From assembly GCF_047495875.1 (NCBI RefSeq), contig NC_092466.1, forward strand, positions 14,132,561 through 14,196,560: 64,000 nt of DNA, written 5' to 3'. Under the pieces are notes generated by a model. It did not search any database. It had not been told where the DNA came from and saw only the letters and a program-made list of their open reading frames with translations. Below, in pieces: positions 1 to 28,240 of the stretch. Made by a program: the position numbers and the translations under genes. Positions within the stretch are counted from its first letter, which is position 1; each line of letters opens with the position of its first letter. This stretch comes from Pithys albifrons albifrons. Its lineage: Eukaryota > Chordata > Aves > Passeriformes > Thamnophilidae.

Positions 1-3000
1 ATAAAACATAGTTTGCTTAACCCAGAGGTGACCGAGGAGCGATTGCTGGCTGTGCCCAGCCTTTTGGTGCTGTCTGACTGCCCTTCTCCAGAGGCTGTGT
101 GTGCTGCCATGCTGTGCTGCTCATTATCTGAGCAGCATCTGCAGTTCCCTTCTCTGTTACAGATGCCGCAGTCTACTTAGTTTTGTGCAAATGACACACT
201 GCCCTTACACTCCTGTGAGTTGTCTCTGCAGCTCCTCAGCCAGCCAACACCTTAGCTGGCCTGCTTGAGACTTGTTCTGCTTCTCACCCAGAACGCCCCA
301 GTGGACGAGAGCCACTGGCCTGCCTGCCATGCCAACCTCCTGGGCATCCTTCCTCCTCACTGCTGGTTAAGTCCCAGCACTGAGACATTTGTTACCCACC
401 CTGCTTTAGCAATCTGCTCCTCCTCTGTTGCTTCTGAGCATCCTCTTTGCACCAGATTTTTGCATTTCATGGCTTTTTACCTGACATCTCCCATCAATAA
501 CAAGGAGTTACCTTCTGTCTCTCATCAGACCGAGTTAGTATCAGTGTTGTGTTTGTGAGCAGAGAAGTACTATAGGCCATCAGTGTGTGAGCAGCAAGGG
601 CTGCTTGTCCCACACAGTGGTGGCATGAGCAGGGAACTGGACTGAGTTATTTTTTCCAGTCTACTAAGCTGTCAGGAAATGCTTTCTGTCTTCCTAGCCA
701 GTGTGTTCATAAGATCAATTACAAAAAAAGAAAAAAAAGTTAGAAAGCCATCTGTACATGACTTTCCTTAGTTTTAAATCTTCACTAACTACAGGGAGAA
801 TGCTGGGTTCAAGTTTTAAATACCATTTACAAAATAGTAACAATCGTAGTAACCAATACTATTATTTGTCTCGATTTAAGTTGTGTATACAGACCATGTA
901 ACCTATGCTGGCAGCTACTGAAATAAAGTCCACTTCTCCATGTTGGCTTGTTTGTCTTCCAGCCTTTTAAATCAGCTTACTTTATACCTTAGAGAATACT
1001 TTTATTTCTATATATATCTTGTCTTCTATTGGCTACCCCGGATAATCCTGTGATCAGCCATGCAGCAGTGTCACTTGAGTAGAATATGGAACGATGCTGA
1101 TCGTTTTCTCATAGGCTGTCATACTAGCCCAGAAATAGCATCTGTCTACAATGGGAGAAGCTCTATTAACATTTACAACTGTTCCTCTTCCCGAGCCCTG
1201 AGAATTGCTCTGTGGTAGATAAGCAATACTTTGTAATACATTTCTTTGCGCTCAGTATTTTGGAGTTGAATTCTGAAATATAAAGGCTCCTAATCCTGAT
1301 CTGCTCTGGGATACACTGCTCTGCTCTTAGCAAGTGGTGCTGTGAATAGGATTAGCATTTCAACAGCTTCTTTTTTTAACTGTGAGCAATAAACTGAAAT
1401 AATAGGGCCTGATTCAGAGCTCTCCAAAGTGGGCAGTAGTGCTTTGGCTGGTGTGCATTGGCTTTGGGTCAGGCCCATAAGAATGGGAAATTCAGTGTTT
1501 CCCTGGAAAGGAAGGAGAATGTGTGAATTTTAGGGTTCCTGCTCCTGTGCGGTCTGTCCACACTGAGCTGAAATCCACGGATTTACAAGCCAACAAACAC
1601 AACTGTAAATGTGACAGCAGGTGAAAAGAAAATGTGTTACTAGACATGCAGTTAAAACTAGTGCTTTTTAATGATGTCAAGGGCATTTAGGACATGCATA
1701 TAAACTAGTAAGCATTAGAGGTATTTCTGCTGCTGTTCCTTTTCTCTTCCCTCGGGCGTGTGGCAGTGCAGACTGTCTTGGGGCAGAATGTGGGCTGGGC
1801 ACTGTGGCCAGGGAGATGAGCTGTTGGGCTGGGAGGGCTCGCAGTTAACTGGCTGCACTGAGCACAGCCCTTCATTAGCCATAGGCCCATGGACAAGAGC
1901 CAGCTGTGAGCATCTGGCCCTCGGGGCCCAGCACATGGTATTACAGGCCTGTACTATTCAACTAAAAGGAGTTTGGGGATTTATTGTGCCTGTGCCTGCA
2001 CCAGCAGAACCCATTCCCGATTAACAGCGGCTGAGCAGGGCCTGGATTCCCAGATTTTACCAGCCTGTTTATCATCTGTGAGATAGGTGACACCTTGAGC
2101 CTGCTTACTGTGTGGTAAGACTGCAGTTTTGCTGTTCTTGCACAAGCTCAGAATTTCTGAACCTGTGCTTTCTACAGGCTTTTCAAAAGCACAACAGCAG
2201 TGGCAACCCTGCAGTTTTCTACAGATATCCTTCACACCCAGTTTTGCAAAGTTCCTTCTCCTCTCCCTGTTTCTCACACATTGCACATGTGTTCTGTGCT
2301 GTGGCTGGTAATTAAATGGAAAACCAATAAATTACTCTGAAATCGAAAATGCTTGGAGGGGTGGATCGAATGTTACATGCATTTGAATCTCTGCATTATT
2401 GAAAGCTTTGGTATCATGACCTGTAGCGCTGTGTCCTTTCCACAGCACTCCCCATCCTGGAGAGGTGCGATGAGCAGCTGGAAGCAGCAGGTTCCGAATG
2501 GCTGAGGTGGGGCTCAGCAGGGCACTGCTGGAGATGGGGATGCATTTCAGCACTGACAGTTTTACTGCTTCCTGCAGCTCTTTATCTTGAGGACAAGTTT
2601 CTGATTGCCACGATCTGGAGGGATCAGGAGCAACCTTCAAGGCTCATATAGTCCTTGGCTCCCAGCAGGAATATTTAGAGGGTTTAGTTCCTCATGGCAA
2701 CAAAGCACTTCATGACATTTAACTGATTACACCCTTGCAGGTCGACAAGAAGCATTGTCTCCATTTTGCAAATGGAAGAACAAAAAAGCTTGAGAGATGG
2801 GCCCCGTGGGCTCAGGTTTCTGCTGACACTTGAACTTTCTTCCTGGCTCTGAGTCTTAGAGGACTTCAACAAGGGAATTATCAGGGAGACATGGAGCAGG
2901 AGTGGTGAGGGCTCCAGAAGGGGCCTTCAGAGGTGTATTCCTCTCCTGGATTTTCTCAGGCAAATTGGTTGCAAGAGCACCTGTGTCCCCAGGTGGGGTG

Positions 3001-3975
3001 TCAGTGTGGTGTGTGCTGCCTGGGCTCTGAGGAACAGTCCCTGACAGGCAGGGGCTGCAGAGCAGTGTGCCCAAGGACAGCCAGGCATCCGTGGTGTCTC
3101 AGCCTGCTCCTGTGCCCTTGGCTGCATCTGCCCGTGGGGCTGGGCTGGGCTGGGCAGCGAGAGGCAGATAGAAATGGGGTTATTTGCATCTCTTGGTTAC
3201 ATGCCAGTGTCTGGAGTATTTGTCCAGCCATTTTCAAGAGGTGCAGGTCTCTGAGTGGTGACCACTGACAAAAGCTCTGGGTGTGCTTCTGTAAGGGGCA
3301 CCGCTGTAAACGAGCTGACCTGGATATTCTGTTTCCTAATCCTGAGTGATACTGTCAGCTCAGAGAGCTGAGCCTGGCTAATGACTGAAATCCACTGTGC
3401 TTTTCTTAGCGAGGATGTGTGGTGATCTGAGATAGTTGTTAAGTGCTACATCCTGAGAATCAGAACTGCACGTGTCCCGTGGGTCCAGCATGTTTTAGAT
3501 AGATAAACATGGTCAGAGATGACCGGGGAGTTACTGTGAAAAGAACCGATGTCAGGTATACAGTAACCTGCAGTTAACTGGGAGGGAGATTAAATTAATG
3601 GGGTTTTCCTTCTGATAAAGATAATGAAGAGCTTGCAAGGACTTGGTTTACATCTCCTACACATGGTATGCAGTAGGCACTGTCTCCCTGGCACAGCGAA
3701 TGCCACACAGCTGTGTGACAAGAGCAGTGCAGCCAGCGAGGCATCTCACTGTGTGACATTTGTGCTGTTTGAGATCTTTTTGATACTCTGAGATGAAAGA
3801 AAATAGGGGCAAGGGAGAGGAGTAGGAGATTAAATGGGAATAGGGGCTGCAGGAAAGGATTCAAGGTGTCCTGGGGTCTACCACCATACAGAACTCATTT
3901 GAAGGGAGGAGGGCATGACACTGGGGGAGAGAGTCCAGGGGGAAATAAACACTGTGATCTCTCTTGTGGATTTAG
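1..3975 (+). other. ARL3: ARL3 intron 1 (3' part); exon 1 is outside the window
   Basis: No exon is recognised here. The first ARL3 exon in the window begins at 3976 with the codon for Gly2, so the exon holding the start codon must lie upstream. I looked for a CpG-rich exon ending in ATG followed by a donor site between 1 and 3975 and found none. The stretch is ordinary AT-moderate intronic DNA. It contains a 72-bp palindromic repeat at 1405 and a polyadenylation-like AATAAA at 922-927 followed by a GT-rich tract, discussed among the findings. Confidence 0.75.
1405..1476. repeat. Short palindromic MITE-like repeat
   Basis: The segment starts GGGCCTGA and ends with its exact reverse complement TCAGGCCC, 72 bp in all. 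The inner part (a CTTTGG-type block next to the right end) resembles a short palindromic interspersed repeat that I remember as common in turtle and crocodile genomes. A target duplication is not clear; ATA lies on both sides. The class (DNA-transposon MITE or SINE-like) is inference. Confidence 0.5.
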
Positions 3976-20165
<16,190 letters not shown>

Positions 20166-20392
20166 AGCGTTCTGAGCTACATGGAAATGGAGGAGCGGTG
20201 GGAGCAGAATTCTAGCCTGAAAACACTAATTTGCTGCTTTCTGACCAAATGTTTTTCCATCTGTGCACAGCTACAGCTGTTAAAACTAAAAAAAAAAAAA
20301 AAAAGAGAGAGAAAAAAGGGAACAACATCGGTTTTAAACCTACTGCTGGATTTGGAACTTGACCTGCTCTTTAGTAACACTTTTTTTATCCC

Positions 20393-20398
20393 AATAAA
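20393..20398 (+). terminator. Candidate ARL3 poly(A) signal 1
   Basis: Canonical AATAAA 228 bp after the stop codon. Confidence 0.4.
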
Positions 20399-20603
20399 GG
20401 AATTACATATTTTCTCCCTATGCATAAATAGTATTAAATGTCTGATTAGCAAGCAAGTTTTTAAGCAGAAGCAAGACCGTGATTCAGTGTGGAGCAGAGG
20501 GAGTGGTGAGTTACCGTAGTTGCTTAGATGCGTAGGACCTGCCCTGTACGAACGGCTGCTGAGGACACGCTCGGGTGTCAGTCACAGCTTTCCCTCAGTG
20601 ACA

Positions 20604-20609
20604 AATAAA
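20604..20609 (+). terminator. Candidate ARL3 poly(A) signal 2
   Basis: Canonical AATAAA followed at about 20 bp by a TG-rich stretch (GTTGTGGGTAGTTT), the layout expected of a working cleavage site. Confidence 0.5.
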
Positions 20610-20645
20610 ATGCAGTTGTATTACCAGTTGTGGGTAGTTTCTTAA

Positions 20646-20651
20646 AATAAA
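20646..20651 (+). terminator. Candidate ARL3 poly(A) signal 3
   Basis: Canonical AATAAA followed by a TTTGTGTAACG segment. It lies 42 bp after signal 2, so the two may serve one cleavage zone. Confidence 0.4.
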
Positions 20652-21102
20652 GCAGCTAAGGAGTCATTTGTGTAACGAGGGTAGAAGACTTCCACATATT
20701 CCTATAGCCATAAAAGAGGAGTTTGATCATAACGAGGCACTGTTGCATTGCGACACCGCAGTAGAAGGGAGAGAAGGGTTATGTGTGTATAATTGAAGCT
20801 CTTTACATTTGAAATAATGCAGGATGAGCGTGCCTAGGGCTTTTCTCGCAGCTGAAGGAGAATTTAGCCCAGCATTTCACCTTGAGCCAGCAAAAATATG
20901 GTTCCTTCGTTCAATAAGTTCCATATGTGAGATTAGTCTTGATGTTGAACAATCCCTGTTGATTTTCCCTTGATGTTAAGGCAACTCTGCAGGAAAATGC
21001 AATTAAGACCATGATTACTTTCTAGAATGAGATATCAGGTCCCAGGTTTCCTTTTTGAAATGCACAAAATGTATTCTCCTACTCTGCCACCTCAGCATGC
21101 CT

Positions 21103-21237
21103 CGCCCAGCCCAGCCAGGGACCTGGGGGGCTGCCCCACAGCAGGCTGGCTGCCCAGGGCCTGGGGGCTGCCCAGCCCTGCCAGGGACTTGAGGGGCTGC
21201 CCCACAGCAGGCTGGCTGCCCAGGGCCTGGGGCCACC
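21103..21237 (+). repeat. Two-copy tandem repeat, 66-bp unit
   Basis: The motif CCAGGGAC at 21115 recurs at 21181, and the downstream GGGGCTGCCCCACAGCAGGC block repeats at the same 66-bp offset. The two GC-rich copies differ at a few bases only, which suggests a fairly recent duplication. Confidence 0.85.
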
Positions 21238-23379
21238 CAGCCCGGTGCTAGCTGTGCATTGCCCTGGTGGAGGAGGATGAGGATCCTGATGAACGGCAGA
21301 TGGGAAGCACTCTTTAAAATGGGATTTCATTCTTCCCCAAAGTGGCTTTCCTCTAAAGGATGCAGTTGCTGAAATAGGAAAGAGAATGTTTCCATGTCCT
21401 CGTCCCCAGTTCAAATCTAGCTCCAGCTGACAGTGAGCAGCAGCGATTAGCACGCCAAAGCAGCCATGTCCTGCATGAAGCTTGGTGACTCCTGGGCCAG
21501 TTCCTAATGCACAGATGGTAAAATAATCCCACTGCCCTGCTTGCCAGCTTTGTTTGCTGCCTGCCTGTGAAAGGCCAGAGAATGACTAGGGACTGCATTA
21601 CCCCTTCCACCTCCTGCAGACAGACCGTCGGGCAGGATGGGGAAAGCTGCATGTACTCAAGCATGTGGCTTTACCACGCGTCAGCGAGTTGACTCATGGA
21701 CCCAGGCAGACGGCTGACACCCCTGGAGCTCCCAGCCCTTTTTTCCTGCCTTCCCCTGGATGTATCCACCTCGCGGCACAAACATCTGCACTGTACGTGA
21801 AGCAGCCCCTGGCTGCCTACGTATTACAGCTTGGCAGAGCAAAGTCATCTGGGGCTCATTCCAGGTCCCCCCATACATCAGGATGTACAGTAGCGGTTCA
21901 GGGTTGATCCGCGTGTAGTTCAGCTGTCTTTGCTGTGGCTGGGGGCAGAGGGACAGCTGGGACAGCAACTGCTTTAGCAATCCAGCTTTAATCTGGCTGC
22001 GTCCGTGAGTCAGCACCCTCCGAGTGCATCTGTCTCCAGCACGGAGGCAGGACATGCATGCCGGAGTAGCACAGCCTTGCTTTAAAAACCAGACGACTGG
22101 GGAGGAGGGGGGGAAGAGCGGGGCTCGAGTGAGCTGTTAAGCAATCGCTAATGACACAAAGTGACACAGCTCTGTCTTTGCATGGATTGAGTAAGGAGTC
22201 ATAAGACGAGATGCTCATTTAAACACAGCTTGCTCGGTGACTCCCCAGCTGCAATGGCTTATCGGCAATGCTGCAGATTTGGGCACGGCATGCTCCTGGG
22301 TCAGCCCATGGAGGAGAAAGTCATCCCAGCATCACCTTTTCCTTGCAGTTAATGCATTTGCCTGATGCAAGTGCTGTGAAGAATTGCAGCCCTGTCCTGT
22401 AGACTCGCCTGGTGCTGGCTGAGTGGCAGAGTTTTGTGACAGACACACCAGAGCTTTGGATTTGCCTGCATTGCATGCCAGAAGCAGAGGGAAATGCTTG
22501 GGTACCTGTCCTCCCGTCCAGGCAGGACAGGACAAAGTGCCCTTGGGGGCTCAGGCATTGGTCCTTCTCACTTGCAAGGGACTTGAGTTGCTCCCTACTT
22601 TTTAAATAGTGACAAATTAACTCTGTGACACCCCACCTGTGCCAGTTGGCTTCCTGGAGCTGAAAAGCATCCAGGAAGATAATTTGGTTTTTTAGTCTCA
22701 CATTGGTTAAACTTGGAAATGTGTGTAAAATAAATACATACTAATTTTCCTATCACTTTACTTTGGAAGGGAAAATTGCCTTATTGAACCCAGGATCCAG
22801 AAACATTTGCTGGCTCATTCATTATGTTTGCATGTAGCTACATGTATTAGTTGCATGCATCTGTACTGCCAGAGTGTCACCTGTAATCCAGTAGTTAATT
22901 TGGTTTTCCTGAGCCAGGCAGTAAGGGAAGACCATGACAGAGTGATCTGTTCTGGGAAGAAGGAGGTGGAGGGTTAAAATGACCATATCTTAAGTATATC
23001 ATGCTGCAGTGATGGCTGTGAATGCTCATTGTATTGTAAACGTTTCTGTGTGCAACCTGGTGAAAATGTAAAAGGATTTGAGGTTCTGTTCACTTGCTGC
23101 TCCTTATCTGAATGTATTTACATCTGCTATACCCTCTGCAGGGCTCACTGCCCTGGGCAGCACCTGGCTAACCACCACCTGCACAGCTGCCCGGGGCCAG
23201 CCAGAAATGCCTGCCCTGATCAGTGCAGCCCCTGCCCCTCTCCCAGCCCTTCAGCCCCGCTCCGGTTTACAGCATTGGCTCTGTCCTTCCAACTCTGTCA
23301 GCTTTGCCCTCCTTCAAGGGGGGCTGGGGGAAGCAAACCTCTCATTGGTATGGGTGGAGCTCTGCCACACTTCGCATCA

Positions 23380-23675
23380 ATTCATAGATTTTTAAAGCCG
23401 GAAGGGATCGTTATGTCCCTCTCTCCTGACCTCCCGCATAACACAGCCCATTAAACGCCATCCCGGCGGTGGTGACTCACAGCTGAATTAGAGCCCCTCT
23501 GGTAGGGAGACACCCGGCCTTGATTTAAAGGCTTGGAGTGACAGACCTACCCCAGGCCTCGAGAAGTTTGTCGCAGGGGTTAATTCCCCTTCCGTGGGGA
23601 ATTTGTTGTGCTTCACTTTCACGTCATTAAATCTGGTTCCACCTTTGCGAGAGGTAGAAAGATGCCTCTCCTACT
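23380..23675 (-). mobile_element. Ancient CR1/L3-type LINE 3' relic
   Basis: On the + strand it begins TCATAGATTTTTAAAGCCGG, continues with CTCCTGACCTCCCGCATAAC, CTTGATTTAAAGG and GGGGTTAATTCCCC, and reaches a TTAAATCTGGTTCC block. The order agrees with the reversed 3' part of the amniote CR1/L3 family best known from turtles and crocodiles. It keeps more CpG than its surroundings, which is unusual for a very old copy. Confidence 0.7.
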
Positions 23676-24196
23676 CCTGCCCCATTGTGTTATCTGGAGG
23701 GGAGAGGTCCTGGAGAAGTGAGATTCTCCAGGGGCACATCAGAAAACCTGAGTCCAAGGCCCTGCTCTGACCATGAGCACTGGGTGTGGGAATTTGTGTC
23801 CTCCCCTGGCTGTGGCTGAGTCCCCCACTGCAGTTCTGATGGAGAATGGCTCTCCCTGCCCTTGGAGAATGCTTGCCAAAGCCTCTTGTAACGTTCTCCC
23901 ATTTTTCCCACCACCAGTAATGTTTCTTGTATGTTAATGACTTCTCTCTCTGTCAAAACCATAACTGGTCACCAGACTCTTTTTTATGAAGTGTACTGGG
24001 ATAAGACCAGCCCACTCCAACTTGCCTTCTGCCCCACAGGTCTCACTTTTCTCCAAAAGCAAAAGGTGGCGGCTGTTGCATTCCTTGGTCCACACAAGCT
24101 CTTTCTTTTATGTTCCCTTTTTGAATTTCACCAAAAAGGGGTATTTGCAATATCTAGTCACGTTGTTACTCAGTGTATAATTTAGATGTCTTTGTC

Positions 24197-24213
24197 AAAA
24201 AAAAAAAAAAAAA
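24197..24213 (+). repeat. Poly(A) tract
   Basis: Seventeen adenines, followed by AG-rich sequence. No retrocopy is recognised directly upstream. Confidence 0.8.
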
Positions 24214-24949
24214 GAAAGAAATTAAAATTTAGCAGAAAGACAAATGATGTTTGAGAGTGATCCTTTTTACTTTGGCAGATTCATTTTCTGACAGCCATCA
24301 GCTGAGAATTGCCTCTTCCCAAGGAGCCCCCAGTCAGCCTGCGAAGCTGCTCTTCCACTGCTCCCCTGTCTCCCCATCAGAGATGGTTGCTGGGACTAGA
24401 AGTGATCAAAACTGTCGGAAGAAACCTTATCCCTTTGGATTTTCACTTGTCCAAAACTATCAGAAAAAGTCAGCCAGTGACAAAGGCAAACTTTGGGAGG
24501 ATCTTCTTGTTTCAAAAATCATGTTGCAGGTTAAAAAAAAGCATGTCATGAAACACATTCCCTGCTGACCTGGCAGGAAAAGGGAAGGGGGAAGAGGAAA
24601 GCAGCAAATGATTTGGGTTTGGTTTAGTGAAGTGGGGTAGGGAGGGGTTTTGGAGAGAGGGAAGCAAATCTGGGGTTGTTGCCTTGCAGCTAATCTGACT
24701 CATTACTGTTCCTGCTACACCAGGACAGGCCAAAAAGCAAGAAACTGTTCGAACTCTTTAAAGCATCAGCTCCCTCGCTGCATGGCTGGGATGCCTCGAA
24801 GGCTGTCAGAGCAGCTGGAAAAAAAACATTATAGATGGTCACACTTAATTTCTTTTCTCTTTTTTTTTTTAAGGCACACTTTATACTGAGCCCTGGTATT
24901 TTTTCAGCAAAGTAGGAAATACTTTTTCATCTTGTTTGCCTAATGGATT

Positions 24950-25330
24950 GGATGTGAAAAATATTTCTCTGGCAAGTGAACACCCTGAGAGTTGTTTGAC
25001 TTGTCACAATGTTATGTATCGGCCCCTGCGGCCCCCGGCCCCCGAAGCTGCCGCGTTTCCCCTCTCCTGTTGCTGTTTATGGTGGGACACGCTGTAATTT
25101 ATGGTGAGGCTGCGTGTGACCTTGCATGTGTCTGCGCGAGCGAAGCGCAGCTCCTGCCCCGCACCAGCCCCGCTTTACATTCACATGATGAATTTAGTGC
25201 TCCCGAAAGGACAAGGCACCGAGTGGATGTGGGGAGGGGGAAAAGAACAGAAAATGAAAACCCACAGCCTGCAGGAGAAAAAAAACACTGAGATTTTTGT
25301 TCCTCTTTGACCAGTATTTCCCTGTTTATG
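24950..25330. promoter_or_regulatory. Candidate conserved non-coding element
   Basis: Non-repetitive DNA of mixed composition with a local CpG-rich core (25020-25150) and motif-like blocks such as TAATTTATGG. No open frame with family likeness is seen. The call rests on texture only, without an alignment. Confidence 0.25.
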
Positions 25331-26754
25331 GCCTCGCACCCCCTTGGATGCCTGCCTTTATCAGAGCAGAGCAATGGGCTGCAGCCACAGAGCCGAGATT
25401 TCAGCCTCCGCGTTCTCGCCGCACTGGCATCCCCAGCCTGGGTGTGCTGTGCTGGGACATGCGTTGGTGAGGGGCAGCTGCACTGAGGGCCCCGGCCATG
25501 GGCACCCACCCAGGCGCTGGGCTGGAGCCTTTTTTTCTTTTTTGTTTTGTTTAAGGGGAAACAAGCTCCCACTGCAGCCCCGTGATTGGCTCATGCTGAA
25601 ATGGCAGCTTCGGGCTCAGTTGGCTGAATTTAGGCTTGTTGGATTTTTTATTGCAATCTGTTCACTTATTTCCCTTCCCAGCACCGATTGGAAGCAACAC
25701 TCCTGTAAAGCTGCGGTCAGGCTGTGCCCGTGCTGGGGGACACTGTCAAAGGCTTTCTGGGAACAGCACGGGGTGGGGGGTGCCTCCTCTGCATTTCCCA
25801 TTTAGACGGCTGACCGAGATGAATATCTGTATCCTTTTTAATGGGAAAGGGTGGAGGAAAATCCTCAAAGAGGAAGTTTTGGAAGGAGCTCCTCTGCTTG
25901 TATCGTGCCATGACTGTGTGGCTCTGAGCTGCAGCCCTATGGACGGCACAGCAGGGCAGCCAAACACAGTCCCGAATAAATAACACTATGAAGAAGGGGA
26001 ACTGGCAGGTAGGATAGGCCCAAAGGCTGGTAGGCAGGTAGGCTGGTCAGTTAGGCTGCATTAGATGGCAGAAACACCCTGCAATTAAATCACCTGGATG
26101 AGAGATATTTTTAAATAGAAGTTGTCCTTGCTGCTTGGATTTGCGATGTTTATGCTATTGATGGGAGCCAAAACCTGCAAGCTTTAATGTTTCTCTGGCT
26201 GGCAGGAGCTCAGGGTCCCGAGGGGGACACTGCTGGGGAGAGCGGGTCCCCCCATGCCAAGAGCATTGCCATGGGCTGGGGACACTGTGCTGTCCCCAGC
26301 CTGTGACAGCTGCATTCTGACCAACCAGGCAAAGCCCAGCATCTTTGGGTGGCTGAGCCAGCTGTCTGCCCTGGCTCCATCACCCTCCCTGATGTCAGAC
26401 AGGAGGATTTACATGTATTTTGGGTTCATTTTTATAGCTGGCACCTGTGAGGCCAGTACCAGGCAGGGATAACCGAAGGGGCCACACTACAGGGGCTGGG
26501 TTGGTGGTGTGGTCACAAAGAGCTGGTCTGGGGAATGGGGAAACAGACATGGCAACCTCTGCACCAGGGCACTGTGCTTGGGTGTGGGACTGGGCAGAGA
26601 GCTGGACCCGGCTCGTGTGAGCTTTTGGAGACAGGGCAGGAGCTGCAGCTCTGGCAGCCCGGGGGGGTGGGGGGACGCTGAATTGGGTGCATTCAGCGCG
26701 GCACAGCTGGTGTGGGCTGCGGGGCGGGGGGGCCGCAGTTGCTCCTGACACTTT

Positions 26755-27080
26755 TGCCTCTGAATGTGATGATAAACTCCCTTTCCCGATTAGCGCTGAT
26801 CCCTCTGCCTCCAAAACAGTTGGCCCTAATGAACATACGGCCCAACAGCTGTAAGCGGTTATACATATGCATGGATATATATATTTATCCCCCCCCAGCC
26901 CATCCATATATGCTGGAGATCACAGCTGTTGCTATTCTTCCTTGCAATGCAGATCAGACGCTCTCTCTCTTTGGAGTCTTACTTGACCTATTTTGCAGGC
27001 GCAAGATTTTTTGTGATGATGATTTCCCCAGTTGGTGCTTTTGATTCTGCCTGAAACATCTTGATTGAAGGCAAACAATG
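26755..27080. promoter_or_regulatory. Candidate conserved non-coding element
   Basis: Contains CAGCTG E-boxes (26846 and 26924), an ATATGCATGG block, a GATTAGCGCTGAT homeodomain-like site and an AT-rich core, set between GC-rich intergenic DNA. Regulatory function is inference; no alignment was possible. Confidence 0.3.
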
Positions 27081-27999
27081 GCAGCTCCGGCAGCCGGCAG
27101 CGCCCCGCACCCACGCGCCGCCCCGGCCCCGCAGCCGCCATGCGTGGGGGGGCAGCCGTGGGGTCAGGCTGCTCCATCCCGACCCGACTCCTCTGGTGCT
27201 GCTTCGGTGTGCCCACAAGACATGACTCTGCCACATGGCCCATCAAACTGAACCATCCAACCTGGACCTTGAGACTTGTGCTGCTGTCCCCATCCTCTGC
27301 TCTGCTGTCCCCTGCTCAGCCCAGGACCAGATGGGGAGATGCTGGCAGAGCTGGCAGGGATGTCAAACCCCCAATGGCTGCTGCATCCTGCAGTCTAGTG
27401 ATGCTCTGAGCATCCCATGCGTAATGGAGATCTTTGAAGCCCTTTCCACCCCAGCCTCCCCTCCCTGCTCAGTGCCAAGTTTTGGGGCTGGGAGGAAGCC
27501 TCTGCTGTCCCCACAGCCTCCCCAGCCACACAGGGTGCCCCAAAGAAGGGCCCCAGAGCCACTGCATCCTGGCAAGGAAAAGCGGCCATCCGGGTGCACA
27601 CAAAGCCATTTCTTGTTTGGCATTTTCGTTTGAAGTGTGTCCTTCATGGGGGTTTCTACAGCAACTGGGAAGTTCCTACCCTGGCCCAGCTGGAGGCAGT
27701 GAAGCAGCTGGGGGGAGTGGAGCAGGACAGCAGGAGTCGAGGACGGAGGGTGGGAGGGGAGGAAGCCAAAAAAAGATTTTTGAGAAGTAGGGCTGCACTT
27801 CTCACCTCCATCTTGGGCCCAGTCCCTGTCCCTCTGTCCCCAGAGGCGGCACAGCCAGCTGGGGCCAGGGGGTGTAACACATCAGCCTTTAGGGACCGTC
27901 TATCTTAGGGATAGTCTGAGGTGTCCCACTCTGATCAGCCCTGGCATGGTTCTACATCCCCTCTGCCAGCCTGTGTTAAAAATGAGCGAATTACCTTAG

Positions 28000-28240
28000 A
28001 AACACACTTTTCTTAAAAGAAAACAACAAAACCCTATAAGCCACCAGTGATTTATCTTAGGCAGTGAGTCTCTTCATTTATTCATTATGAGATAATACCC
28101 AAATCTGGCTAATTAATATTTCTGCATATTTTCCAAGGGCTGATGAGGTATCTTAAACATTTCGCTGAGATGGGGTTTCATATTTATAAGGTTGATGTGC
28201 AAACTTAAATTGACACTGTCTAAATATACCCTCATGTTTA
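28000..28240. promoter_or_regulatory. Candidate conserved non-coding element
   Basis: An AT-rich island in GC-rich intergenic DNA with CTAATTAATA (homeodomain), GAGATAATA (GATA-like) and TTTATAAGG motifs. No repeat family fits. Confidence 0.3.

Larger units (their letters stand above)
20166..20670 (+). other. ARL3: ARL3 3' UTR (minimal extent)
   Basis: AT-rich sequence follows the stop codon, with an A-tract at about 20289-20303 and three AATAAA hexamers. The true 3' end is not fixed: a longer UTR reaching the AATAAA at 22729-22734 is possible, since mammalian ARL3 messages have long UTRs as I recall. Confidence 0.6.

Noticed and set aside
1930..3670. ATG followed by GT at 1934, 3508 and 3665 as ARL3 exon 1
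   Set aside because: None has a good donor, a CpG-rich leader or promoter context, so exon 1 is placed outside the window.
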